In this document: positions 26,015-39,500 of the stretch, piece after piece
Numbering within the stretch: the stretch's first letter is position 1
Layout of the letters: the number at the start of each line of letters is the position of its first letter
NCBI GenBank assembly: GCA_947247005.1
Contig: OX365946.1
Coordinates: 49,750,734-49,814,733 of the forward strand
Length of the DNA stretch: 64,000 nucleotides
Direction of reading: 5' to 3'
Source of the DNA: Spisula solida
Lineage: Eukaryota > Mollusca > Bivalvia > Venerida > Mactridae
Notes under the pieces: generated by a model
Database searches by the model: none
What the model was told of the DNA's origin: nothing
The model's input: only the letters and a program-made list of their open reading frames with translations
Made by a program: the position numbers and the translations under genes

Positions 26015-26188
26015 AAATAAATAGAATATTTGTTTGTTTTGATTGAATACGGTTAATATCTCATCTTGTAGTGATAAAATTTTAATATTTTCACTCGCGC
26101 TACGCGCTCTTGAAAATATTTAATTTTATCACTACACGATGAGATATAAACCATATTCAATCAAAACAAACAAATATCCTCTATTTAT
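26015..26188. mobile_element. Hairpin MITE with GC-rich loop
   Basis: Arms of about 75-80 bp containing TGTTTGTTTTGATTGAATA and its inverse. The loop is CACTCGCGCTACGCGCTC in a very AT-rich context. Confidence 0.88.
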
Positions 26189-27428
26189 CGGTCAAATATC
26201 TTTAAGATTGTGAGAAAGTTTGAAGATTTTCAAAACTTTTTCATTGGAAGGTATTTGAATCAAAGAAAATTTTTGTATTCCAAATTAGATATAAACAGTT
26301 AATGATCAGCTAATAACCAGTCAAATAATATTTATAAGATCATGATATAGTTTGAAGATTACAGAATACTAGTAGATTCAGCAACAAGAGTGCTACAAGT
26401 TAAAACAGGAGGAGTTATATAAATAAAGTACATCAAAATAAACAACTAATCAATAACATAAATAGAATGATTTGATTTTGATGAAATGATTGAAGTTAAT
26501 ACTGAAGGTCAAAGATGAGCACTTTTTTGTCCATAGAATTGAGAACACACTTGTTACATTACTATTAGTCAGCATACTGGTGTTTTATTATATCATTAGC
26601 AGTATATGCTGGTGTTTTATAATGCTGACTGAAATAAAAATCATCAGCAGTATGGTCAGTGATCATGGCCTAATATTGTAAAATTATTCATAATTATACA
26701 TAAATGTGAATCAAAATCATGGTTTTTTTGACAACTGCAATTTCATGACATTTGGTCAGAGATTTGTAGATTTAAAATTGCAATAAAAATGAAGGACACT
26801 TATGTTATTTTGCAGACAAGTTAATCCATAAAATTAACAAATCGTCCCCAAAAAATAAATACGACTTTATGAATCAGTTTGTATAGCCAAATACCCAGAA
26901 AAATAAACACTCAAGCTGAATGGATAGGTAGAAGTTCTGGCAAGCATATGAAGATGCATAATCTTGGATGGTCTATATCCGCTGTTCTGTATTGCTCTTC
27001 CCGGGTGCTGTTGACTGAGTACCAAGGTCAGATTTCTCACTGTGTCCAGTGTCACTCCAAGTAGCCAGAAAGTTACTGCATATGTTACCATGGTAACACA
27101 TACAGTATACAACCAGTCAAAAACATTACATAAAAACATAGACATCATTAAACACAACACAAAGATCAGTTCAGATTATTGGTTCAATTGATTCAATGGC
27201 ATCATGAACCCGCCCACATACTGAACTGATCTTTATACTTACCATACGAAAATTCCCCACAGAGGCCATTGTTTTCTCCGAGATCTCAGATCTCAGTCAG
27301 GAAAATAGCATTCCTATCTGGTTTTATGGCATCATAAAAGCCTCAGTGATTAGGAATGTAGATAGTAAGCTATAAAGGCTTGATTAAATTTCTTAGACCA
27401 GCGAACAGGGACCCATTCATAATTGTGA
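26189..27428. other. ZFC3H1 downstream region / probable 3' UTR
   Basis: Follows the ZFC3H1 stop on the minus strand. Holds a nested inverted repeat (27162-27235) and a 97-codon minus-strand frame at 26867-27160 with a hydrophobic N-terminus (DWLYTVCVTMVTYAVTFWLL) that I do not recognise. That frame may be chance or the end of another gene. Confidence 0.5.
27162..27235. repeat. Nested short inverted repeat downstream of ZFC3H1
   Basis: A perfect 14-bp stem AAAGATCAGTTCAG/CTGAACTGATCTTT encloses a second pair GGTTCA/TGAACC. It lies about 190 bp beyond the ZFC3H1 stop, possibly in the 3' UTR. Role unknown. Confidence 0.55.
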
Positions 27429-27557
27429 TCAAGACTTTGTAGCTTTGAGCATATTAAGGAGCTCTTCAACATTCAAGCCTAGGAAACAACAATACTGTAG
27501 AATAGCTTGAATAAATTCTCGTCCTGAATCTCCTCGAGACATCTGGTACATCAAGAA
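27429..27557 (-). CDS. ZFC3H1: ZFC3H1 exon O (terminal, with stop)
   Basis: 129 bp, 42 codons plus TGA. It encodes FLMYQMSRGDSGREFIQAIL, then LGLNVEELLNMLKATKS and stop. The vertebrate protein also ends with an SLNELLN-type motif, so this is the true C-terminus. Acceptor ATTTTCAG. I could not place a clear poly(A) signal close downstream on this strand. Confidence 0.93.
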   Translation of the reverse strand, partial: FLMYQMSRGDSGREFIQAILQYCCFLGLNVEELLNMLKATKS

Positions 27558-30500
27558 CTGAAAATGAAACCATGTAAGACCTACAGCAACCATTCGAAGA
27601 GACAACCTAACCACAGAAATTCGAGAAAATTTGAAGGATTTGAGAAAACCTTACAGCAGGAATTTAAGAGTTTCAAATACATGTAATAGTTAAATTATAT
27701 AATTAAATCGAAGGCAAGTGAATTTCTAAAAGGTCATTATAAATTTACTGCTGGATTATCAATAATTTGGTTTCTTGAAACACTAGATTTTTTTTCATTT
27801 TGCAAAAGCTTGTCGTATCTGTTATTCTGGCTTAAAGTCTGACTGTTGATAGTTATGCAACATGTTAACACAACATGGATTTTTCAAAGAAAATAAAAAG
27901 CTAATTGAAGCATGAAATCCAGGGTATCTAGTAATTAATTCAGTCAGGCTTAAAATAGCTTTTGAAGAATTTCTATTGTTCGATAACATGGATCAGATCA
28001 AATCCCATCGTCTGGCCAGTATTTTAAATTGTAGATATGATGAGAATATTATGTATATTATGCGATATGATAATTAAAATGTCTTAGACTAAACTTATTT
28101 TAACGAGAGAAGAATTGTAAGAGTTTACATCTTTCCACAGATCTAAGCTGAATGGTATCGTCCTCACACACTTCTCAAATAACTTCTGTATCTACAAATA
28201 TAGCATTAAATACATTGCTCAAATATCAGACTCAAATTAACTTGGAGAAAAAATTAATTTTAGTTTTTTTTTAAAAAAAAAACCTGTTTCAAATCCATCA
28301 TTTCATTCTTTGTTTGTACTTTAATATCATTAATTTTCAATGGGGTTGAATTTTTGTCGATTACGTTGTTTAACTTGACCACAAAAATCTAATGCCCACG
28401 ATTCATCAACCTCACATATACAGAACATCGGTTTACTGTTCCAGGTTTTTTTAATCCACAAATTTTCGACCCCAAAAATGCATTTTTTATCAAAATCTAC
28501 AAAATGAAGTATGGTTAAAACAAATTTCGTTTTTTTTGTAAGTATTTTTTTCCCCACTTTCGTCTGGATCTTTTCTCTATTATTTTTTTCCAAAATTATT
28601 CCTTATTAAATACAGTTACTATATATGCACTCATGTATTTATGTTGATAGATCTACATATCTTTATATCTCAATCCGTAATGTTTTATTGGATATGTGTG
28701 TACATATGTTGTAACTATATCGGGAATAAAAGTTAAATCACAAAAAAAAAAACTAATAGAACAGTGAAAATTATTAATACAATAAGGAAGTGTTGATTCT
28801 TAAACAGTCTTAAGATACCACTTAATCATAAATTTAATTTAAGTGTCATTCGAGTGTAAGTGAGAAATCACCAACCTGGACATGAGATCTTTGTCGTATG
28901 GCTAATGTGGTAGCACTGAAAGGTATAAGCTTAAATGATGTAGGCAACAAATCTAACAGCCATATAGAGACAACAATCTTGAATATATTACGCAGTTACA
29001 AATTGTGTATTATTCCTACTTGAAAGGATCAATGTGCTAAACCAATTTAATTAAGCATTCACATGATACTGCACATGTACACGATATATCATATTCAAAT
29101 TTTTATATAAATTGCAATCATTTTAAAGAAATAACTAGTTAATTATTTAGTAGATGACATGTATTATACTTGATCAATGGATAATCAATAACACTTCTGT
29201 GCTCTTTCAACTTTGTCAGCCATTTTATCTTTTCAAAACAAAGCATAGTCACATTTTCATAGGTGATTAAGGTTCATTGATAAACAACCAATCAAATTCC
29301 TACAATTGACCTTCAAATTATGCTTCACTTCGAATATTTTAAAAGTTACAACCCCACATAATTACCATTTTACCAAAAATCATTTATCAAATACCCACGA
29401 AAGTAATGAATGACTTACAGTATGAAAAAGATTAGAAAGTCAGAAAGAAAAATTGTTACCAAGAAGAAAGAGTATGCTTATTGATTAGGAATAATCTTAC
29501 AGTTTCCATATATGAATGTTGCGTGTTCCATCGTACAACAGGGGGTAACACAGACTCAATGCTTTCTGATCGTCTCCATGTAATAAATACTCCTCACATA
29601 ATCTGTAATATATGTATGGTGTCACTTGTAAAGTGTTATACTGAAGTGTAATAACCAATCCTGTAAATGGGATGCAAGTCTCTTTAGGATGCCATCAGCA
29701 CACATCCCTGCACCAAAACTCAGTTCAAAAAATAACTTAGGGGAGAGCCGTAACTAAGTTTGGAACTTGTGGCTCAATTTATTTATAGATATATGTGTAT
29801 GACAGTAATTCTATATTTTATTTGGGTAATATAGTATGTTTAAACTAAAACCCAGATCAAACAGTGTATTTTCTATTGTTTAAATTTTAAATGACAATAA
29901 CGTTGTCAATTCGTTGAATCTTTTCATAAAGTGATTTTTATTTTATGCAGAAAAGTTCATTCTTCCTAGTGCAGTAAATCAGAAATCCCCGAATATTCCA
30001 GAATCGTGGGACCCCTGAAGTAGCCAATACAAATTAACATAAATGACCATGTCTCCTAATTTTCCTGAAGATTAATATCATTTAACATTGCAAATACATT
30101 GTAATTTCAGAATAACAAATGTATTACTCTTTTGCCTCAAGACACAGTACTTCATGGTATAAATACCTGATCAATATTTTCTCATTGTTAGGCATCATGT
30201 TGACCACATGTTCTAATGTTTCAGTCTGTTGTTCTGGTAGCAACCATGTAAGGAAACCTTCAATCACAGTATTTACATGACTATAGTCTAATCTCTGATC
30301 ACCCGGCCAATGTTCTGCAGTTATCTTCACAGGCATTGTTATCATACAGCGTTGAAATAGATAATTTCTTTTTAGTTGCTCAGTTACCTTCTCAGGACCA
30401 GTTAGTATCTGTCGATATTGGAACTGTATATACCTAGAAACAATAAAACAATGCATTGTCAAACAATTATCAACATCATCATCCAGCAGGTTTTGTTAAT

Positions 30501-33500
30501 TTTCAGTTTGGCAGATCATGTACTAGATCTGTGTGTTGGACATTGTGCCTTGTATGTTTTTTTGTGTGTTTTCTGTGCTTGGCTGGTTAAGTTGAGTGCT
30601 GCCTTTCCTGTCCGAATTCATATTATCTTTTATCCTGTTTTTCCCCTGTTATATATGGCTAAACGATTCACCTACACAATTTAATGACCCAGTTTTCTAC
30701 AGCTTAATTACCTTTATATACCAACAAGTACTAACTCTCTGTTCTGCGAGTTACAACATCTCCACATGAGGAGGAAAATACCATAGTCAATGTAACAGAA
30801 GCCCATAGCCAGCCCTATGCATCGATTAAACCCACATTTTCTCCGACTTGTCTAGCCAGTACGTTTTCATGCAAACAGAGGTGATAATATATCTCTAATT
30901 TTAACATCGACTCAATAAGAAAAATTCAACTAAGGAAATTTTCACATGAATAACACATACTAGTAAGTTCCAGACTCCGCAAAAAGTTTTTAAACTTGTC
31001 AGTCCAAATTGGTAAAATCAGTGAATGTTCCTCTTAGTGTAATAGAAAAATGCAGGATTTTCTGTCAGTCCGAATCAAAATTTGTCAGTCAGGTCTGGGG
31101 GACTGACAGTTTTCGTGGAGCCTGAAGTTCAGAAGGTCAATCAATGCATATAACTTTACAGACATCACATGACCAACATTATTTTTGACAGTGGTGTGCA
31201 GAGGAGGTAAATACCATTACAACATGAAGATAAAGTTACCACTTACCTGTACTGTATGATCACTTACCCTAACCAGATTTTACCCACATCCGTAGCCTTG
31301 GTAACAGAACTGAGAGCAGTCTCATACATCTCAACAGCTCCGGCCAGATCCTTCCTGTGTTCCAGATATAAACTGCAAGTAAATAATCTTTGTACTGATT
31401 TTTTCTTTGTCCGTCAAAAGCTATACATAGCTTATGTTTATTTTGTTCTACCCAAATTTCGACAATAAATAAATTTTGACTTGAGTTGACTTGATTATTG
31501 GCTACATTGATGGTTGATTTCTTCACACAGAGGATACTCCCAACAGGAACCAGCAACTTCTTCACACATGTGGAAGAAAACACTATCATTTTTTACGGAA
31601 GTGTATGGCCTGCCACCATTGGGAATCGAACTCAGAACACTGGGTTACAAATCAAGCACACTAATCACTGGACCAGAACGCAAAAATTTGTAGTCCTGGT
31701 TATGCCGGCGATCAGCAAAATGCAAAAGTTAGTAATCGCAAAAGTAAATTGGTTTACAGTATTAAAACCTGGGATAATATTTCATTAAGTTTAAAACTAT
31801 TGAGCAGATTTGACTGTGGTTCATTGGAACATCAAGGTTAAATTAACAGTATTATGAGATAAAATCCAAAAATGATGGAATAGCAAAATGGCAACTTTTG
31901 ATTCACAGAGAATACTTTAATTTAATGCATTATTACATGATTTATTATGAAAGATATTATCATTATCAACAAAGTGTTGACAGGTATATTATTTACCAGT
32001 AATTTAACCATAAGTCTGCCAGCTGATCATTCAGTAATGTTGTTGTAACTTCTGGTATAAGTGAAGGTGGGGTGTAACCAATAGGTACAGACTGCTTCAG
32101 TAGAACACTGAAATTAGAATCAATAATACATGTAAACAATAGCAACCAGTCAACCAATAATTTGAATTTTCTTAAAAACAAAGTGTGACAAAAAGTTTAA
32201 AGGTTTTTAGTTTAAGGACCCCAGTGCTGTATAAATCATCTCCCTTGTATGATAAAGTCCAAAGTAGACCAAATAGCAGATTTATCCCTGTTTCTCAAGA
32301 CAACTTTTAAAATTCTAGTAAGTAAAAAGATTCACTTTTCTGTGATATAAAAGTGTATATTTTAGATACTGAATAGGACACGTATCTGGTATATATCAAA
32401 TGAATGTATTCACACTCTATCATTTACGTTCAAGCTTCAAATATCTGGTTTAATGCCATTTCTAAACGATTTTTCAGTTATATATGATGGCTGATGCACC
32501 TTATGAGTTTACCTGTACTGTATCCTTGGTCAGTACTAACTTACCCTTCCACAAGGAACCAGCTATTTTCCACATGTGGAGGAAAATCAGCATAGTTGTT
32601 GAATTTCCATGGAAATGAATGACCTGACGCAACCAAAAACCCAACCCGGATCGAGGGGTTTCAATATTGGGACAGGGCAAGTTCAATAAGAACAGGGCTG
32701 GTGTTTAAAAAACATCTTCGTGGAAACTTGATATATTTTGGCTTAAGGTAAATATTTGTGTTGTGCATACTCTTCACAAATTGAAGAATGACCGATAACC
32801 AAGAATAATTTTTTTCTAGTGATTATTGTAGCTCTCTTCGCTTAAGTAAAATTTAAGATTTTAAGACAATCTCAAGTTTTCTACTAAAATGTTTTAAAAA
32901 GTTGGCCCGGATTTCAAGGGTCACAATGGTGGTGTTGATACTGAGGTTTAACTGTTATATACATACCAGTATAGAGATAGAGGATCAGGGAATGTACTAG
33001 CATCGGTTGAAAAGTAACCAAGTGGACATTGCTCTAGGGATTTCTTCATAAAAGATAGATTCTGAAACATATAATGATGTACAAATAAGTTAATACAAAG
33101 AAAGTCTCAAATCATACAGACACGTAAACTGTAAGTAGATGTCATATATAGAATAATAGGTCAGTGACATGGTGAAAAAAATTATCAGGTGAGCCTGAAG
33201 GCAAATCCGATAAATTCTGCAGTCGAACTAGACTTTAGATTTTTTGACAGCTGAAACTTTCAGCGGTTAAGTTTATTTTCTCGTTCAGTTGTGTGTTGGG
33301 CATTGTGCCGTATAATTGTGGTCTGTGTTGTTTTTATGTTTTCAGTGCTTGGCTGTTTAAGTTGAGTGATGCCTCCCCTGTCCAATTTTTTACCCTCTTT
33401 TGCTAATACTGCCAGACCAGTAAGTAAGTGATAAGTACATGTATTGATATGATACATATGGCAATGACACCAGCTTACTGATATATGGTCATATTCTAGG

Positions 33501-36500
33501 TAATCAATGATTATAATGTTCATGTCCAAACCCCACACATGGTAAACTCAAGACTGCAACATTGTAAGCAAAACTCATTAGCACAAGACTAAAACTTACA
33601 ACCAGAAGGCTCAAACTCATGAGTGTAAGTCTCAATCTACTGCAGGGGTCATGGCATTTTATACAAAATGAGTCTATACAATCAATGCACGACAACTTGC
33701 TGCTACTTGAGAAACCAATCAACTATAAATGTACTGTAAACATATTGCAACTAAAAACTAATAATGTATACATACGTGAGTTAAACCAAACATTGCAGCA
33801 TAGTTGAAGACTTTAGCGAAATGTGGATTAACTTCCATAGCATCAGCGAATACCTACAAAGTAAAACAACATTATATTCACCTGTGGCATCAGATCAGAA
33901 CATTGGCATAATAGTATCAAAGAAGGGTTTTTGACACAAACATGTAAGTCACCCAGAAAGAGCCATAACTCACACAGAAATCATCCACTCTAAAATTCCT
34001 GACAATTCACATAACTAGGCTTGGCACCACCTGTTCATGTGAAATCCTACCAAGTACGGACAGACACTCAGCACAAACTCAATGTAAGAGACATAATAAA
34101 TGCCCCAGGTGAATCTAATTTGAAATGCATATGTAAAAGCCAGAGCTGAGACTTACATGGATATTTCTCAGCCCCCCCATGTACAAGTAAGCATTGCTCT
34201 AAGCACATTGTACTGTATGCAGCTTGAGTACACACCTGAATGGTAGCATCCAGTTCACCATTAACAGCGTAGAGATTGGCTACAGTCAACCATATATCAA
34301 CCTATACTGTATACAGTGTGTGTACAAACCTGAATGGTAGCATCCAGTTCACCATTAACAGCGTATAGATTGGCTACAGTCAACCATATATCAACTAGGG
34401 TCTGATTCTTCTGTAATAAATCCCTACATATAGTCAGCACATCTTCCAACCTATAACCAGAGATATGTATAACTGAATAATGTGACATGTATAGAATACT
34501 GTAATAAATCGCTACATATAGTCAGCACATCTTCCAACCTATAACCAGAGATATGTATAACTGAATAATGAGACATGTATAGAATACTGTAATAAATCTC
34601 TACATATAGTCAGCACATCTTCCAACCTATGACCAGAGATATGTATAACTGAATAATGAGACATGTATAGAATACTGTAATAAATCTCTACATATAGTCA
34701 GCACATCTTCCAACCTATAACCAGAGATATGTATAACTGAATAATGAGACATGTATAGAATACTGTAATAAATCTCTACATATAGTCAGCACATCTTCCA
34801 ACCTATGACCAGAGATATGTATAACTGAATAATGAGACATGTATAGAATACTGTAATAAATCTCTACATATAGTCAGCACATCTTCCAACCTATAACCAG
34901 AGATATGTATAACTGAATAATGAGACATGTATAGAATACTGTAATAAATCTCTACATATAGTCAGCACATCTTCCAACCTATGACCAGAGATATGTATAA
35001 CTGAATAATGAGACATGTATAGAATACTGTAATAAATCTCTACATATAGTCAGCACATCTTCCAACCTATAACCAGAGATATGTATAACTGAACAATATA
35101 ACATGTGACATGTATGGGATAGTTTATACTGAGTAATATTAATGAATGGAAAATTCAATGTACATTATAAATGTACATATTTAGACATAATACTAACAGA
35201 GCCCTTATTGTACTTTACTCACAACATATGAACCTAATGAAAAACTTAAATAACAAATAAGGCTGTCCAGAATAGAAAAGGAAAATCCAGATGTCCTTTT
35301 TGTGGGGGGACAAAATTAGCAGAACATTTTAGGCAGGATGCAGAATATACTGCTTTTCGAAAGGCAGAATGTTCTGCTATCTATCAAAGGCATACTATTA
35401 AGCAGAATATTCTGCTTTCTCCAGAAAATTCAGCTATCAATGAAAGGCAGAATATTCTGCTATCTCAAAAAGCTGATTATTTGCTAACGATATAAGGCAG
35501 AATGTTCTGCTTTCTCGAAAGGCAGAATGTTCTGCTTTATCGAAAGGCAGAATATTCTGCTAACTATAAAAGGCAGAATATTCTGCTTTCTCTGGAGGCA
35601 GATTGCTCTGCTAACTATAAAAGGCAGAATATTCTGCTTTCTCTGGAGGCAGAATGCTCTGCTTACTATGAAAGGCAGAATGTTCTGCTTTTCGAAAGGC
35701 AGAATGTTCTGCTATCTATCAAAGGCATACTATTAAGCAGAATATTTTGCTTTCTCCAGAAAATTCAGCTATCAATGAAAGGCAGAATATTCTGCTTTCT
35801 CAAAAAGCAGAATATTCTGCCTTTCGAGAAAAGGCAGAATGTTCTGCTTTCTCGAAAGGCAGAATATTCTGCTTTCTCTGGAGGCAGAATGCTCTGCTAA
35901 CTATAAAAGGCAGAATATTCTGCTTTCTCTGGAGGCAGAATGCTCTGCTAACTATGAAAGGCAGAATGTTCTGCTTTCTCGAAAGGCAGAATATTCTGCT
36001 AACTATAAACTTTAAAAGGCAGAATATTCTGCTTTCTCTGGAGGCAGAATCCTCTGCTTTTCGAAAGGCAGAATGTTCTGCTATCTATCAAATGCATAAT
36101 ATTAAGCAGAATATTCTGCTTTCTCCAGAAAATTCAGCTATCAATGAAAGGCAGAATATTCTGCTATCTCAAAAAGCTGATTATTTGCTAACTATAAAAG
36201 GCAGAATGTTCTGCTTTCTCGAAAGGCAGCATGTTCTGCTTTCTCGAAAGGCAGAATATTCTGCTAACTATAATAGGCAGAATATTCTGCTTTCTCTGGA
36301 GGCAGAATGCTCTGCTAACTATAAAAGGCAGAATATTCTGCTTTCTCTTGAGGCAGAATGCTCTGCTAACTATGAAAGGCAGAATGTTCTGCCTTTTCGA
36401 AAGGCAGAATGTTCTGCTTTTCGAAAGGCAGAATGTTCTGCTATCTATCAAAGGCATAATATTAAGCAGAATATTCTGCTATCTCAAAAAGGTGATTATT

Positions 36501-39500
36501 TGCTAACTATAAAAGGCAGAATGTTCTGCTTTCTCGAAAGGCAGAATGTTCTGCTTTCTCGAAAGGCAGAATATTCTGCTAACTATAATAGGCAGAATAT
36601 TCTGCTTTCTCTGGAGGCAGAATGCTCTGCTAACTATAAAAGGCAGAATATTCTGCTTTCTCTTGAGGCAGAATGCTCTGCTAACTATGAAAGGCAGAAT
36701 GTTCTGCCTTTTCGAAAGGCAGAATGTTCTGCTTTTCGAAAGGCAGAATGTTCTGCTATCTATCAAAGGCATAATATTAAGCAGAATATTCTGCTATCTC
36801 AAAAAGGTGATTATTTGCTAACTATAAAAGGCAGAATGTTCTGCTTTCTCGAAAGGCAGAATGTTCTGCTTTCTCGAAAGGCAGAATATTCTGCTAACTA
36901 TAAACTATAAAAGGCAGAATATTCTGCTTTCTCAAAGGCAGAATGTTCTGCTATCTATCAAAGGCGTAATATTAAGCAGAATATTCTGCTTTCTCCAGAA
37001 AATTCAGCTATCAATGAAAGGCAGAATATTCTGCTATCTCAAAAAGCTGAGTATTTGCTAAATGTAAAAGGCAGAATGTTCTGCTTTCTCCAGGGGAATA
37101 CTTTTCAGCTATCAATAAAAGGCGGGGTCATTAAGTGCAAAGCATATTATTTTTGGAAGGTAAGCGTGTAATATATGAAATTAAAGGTATCGACGAGTAA
37201 TGGTCGACAATCGTATTTAGAACCCAGCCCGGGGTCGGGCGGGGTCATTAAGTGCAAAAATATTATTTTTGGAAGGTAGGCGTGTCAAATATGAAATTAA
37301 AGGTATCGACGAGTAATTGTCAACAATCGTATTTAGAACCAAGCCAGGGGTCAGGCGGGTTCATTAAGTGCAAAAATATTATTTTAGGAAGGTAGGCGTG
37401 TCATATATGAAATGAAAGGTATCGACAAGTAATTGTCAAAAATTGCGTTAAGATCCCAGCCGGTGGGTCGGGCTGGAATCATAAAGTCCCAAAATAGATA
37501 ATTTTCAAAAGGTAGGCGTGTCATATATCAAACTAAAGGTATCGACGAGTAGTTGTCAAAAAATCGTATTTAGAACCTAGCCTGTGGGTCGGGCGGGGTC
37601 ATTATGTGCAGAAATAGATTATTTTTGGAAGGTATGCGTGTCATATATCAAATTAAAGGTATCAACGCGTAGTTGTCAATATCGTATTTAGAATCTAGCT
37701 CGGGGTGGTTGAGGCGTGTCATATATCAAATGAAAGGTTTCGAAGAGTAATTGTCAAAAATCACATTAAGATCCCAGTCCGGGAGTCGGGTGGGTCATTA
37801 AGTGACAAAATAGATTATTTTTGGAAGGTAGGCGTGTCATATATCAAATTAAAGGTATCGATGAGTAGTTGTCAAAAATCGTTTTTATAACCCAGCCCTG
37901 TGGTCGGGCGGAGGTCATTTAGTACCTTAATATATAATTTTTGGACGGTAGGCATGTCATAATTATATCAAATGAAAGGTATTGAAGAGTAATTGTCAAC
38001 AAATGCATTAATATCCCAGCGCAGTGGTTGTGCGGGGTCATTAAGTACCAAAATAGATAATTTTTGGAAGGTAGGCATGTCAAATATGAAATTAAAGGTA
38101 TCAACAAGTAGTTGTCAAAATTCATATTTAAAACCCAGCCCGGGAGTCGGGCAGGGTCAGTAAGTGCAAAAAAAGGTAATTTTTGGAAGGTAGGCATGTC
38201 ATATATCAATTTAAAGGTATCAACGAGTAGTTGTCAAAATCATATTTAGAATCCAGCTCGGGCGGTTGAGGTAATTAAGTGCAAATAGATTATGTTTTGA
38301 AAGGAAGGCATGTCATATATATATTAAATTATAGGTATCAAAGTGTAAATATTTTATGCAGCAGCAGCATATAAGTGTTTTTGCAGCACAAATAGTATAC
38401 AAGTATATCATGAATGTTTATTCCATATGCATCTAAATAAATTCAACCAGTCACTGAAAACTTGCGTATGTATATGAATTGCTCTTACTAGTATTTTAGT
38501 TTTATGATCATTGTAATTAAGCAAGTGAGCTTCCGTATGTCTTAGAAATATCTAACTCGTATTCTTAGAATAAGAATGATATCCAATACACATATAACCT
38601 TACATATTAGGACCTAGGATAATCTTACAGTAAAGACTTAATTTTATCGGACAAATAGTCAATTTAAGATTGATCTTGCAGTTTAGATGTACATTGTATA
38701 TTGAATACGGTCCCAGAACAGCACTGTTTTAAGAGTAGTTGGAAATCAACTAGCTCTCAGACTCAAGAATCTTAAAATAATGTAAATTCACGTACACTCA
38801 GTTTTCTGTTACAACAACAATATTAACAATTAATTCAGGAAAACATTTTGTACATACCTATAATAAGTTTGCTTTTCAAATTTCCCAATGAGCTTAATTA
38901 TGAAAGAAGTGACCACTTCTTATTACAGGTACATCTCACTATTTTGCGAAACCCAAACACAGTATTACACACTTAGTTGTGTGCTATCACATTAGAAATA
39001 GGAGTGTATGTGGTCAGTCTGCAAAGCTAGGGCTTATCAGTTTAAGCAAATAATCTGTATCGCTGTTTATATCCCATAAATCTTTTGGACCAGTGTTGTG
39101 GGAATAGTATTCTAACATTAATTTCGGGCTATTCTAGAAATAGTACTGACCACATGTTTCATACCTTTCACTCTTGAAGAAATGTATTAGACAGAATGGC
39201 ACAATTCTGACCAAAATATGTTCAATTCAACTGGAGAAAGGTGCTAGTAATTTGATAGGACTATTAAAGGCCAATCTAAAGGAACTGAGAGAACTCTCCA
39301 GGGTATTCCATGTCATTATAATTTCACAGCATTCATTACAGTGTATAGACTTTCCAGAGTCCTACCAAGAGATCCGATATTTCAATTTTCCCCAGAATTT
39401 TTAATCGAGGGATAATGATTAGCGTAAAATCAGAATGAAACGGCATGTCAGAGAGTTACAAATTACTTCTTTAGATTGGCTTTTAATAGCCCTATCAGAT

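Noticed and set aside
26867..27160. 97-codon minus-strand frame with a hydrophobic start just past ZFC3H1
   Set aside because: Not recognised and possibly in the 3' UTR; not enough support for a gene call.
30121..30166. Longer reading of ZFC3H1 exon K ending at a stop
   Set aside because: A CAG|GTATTT donor joins to exon L in phase and restores the vertebrate-like pattern, and downstream exons L to O clearly belong to the same gene.
34068..34289. Minus-strand 73-codon frame
   Set aside because: It is the exon F partial copy reading on into intron sequence, not a separate gene.
35747..36910. 387-codon open frame in the left arm, plus many similar frames in both arms
   Set aside because: The frame is a by-product of the palindrome array lacking stops in one phase. 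The peptide is only repeats of RQNILLSLEAECSANY-like words, and similar frames exist on both strands.
35330..37105. CRISPR-like array
   Set aside because: Repeats and spacers are both repeated, spacers come from a small set, and the context is an animal intron within transposon arms.
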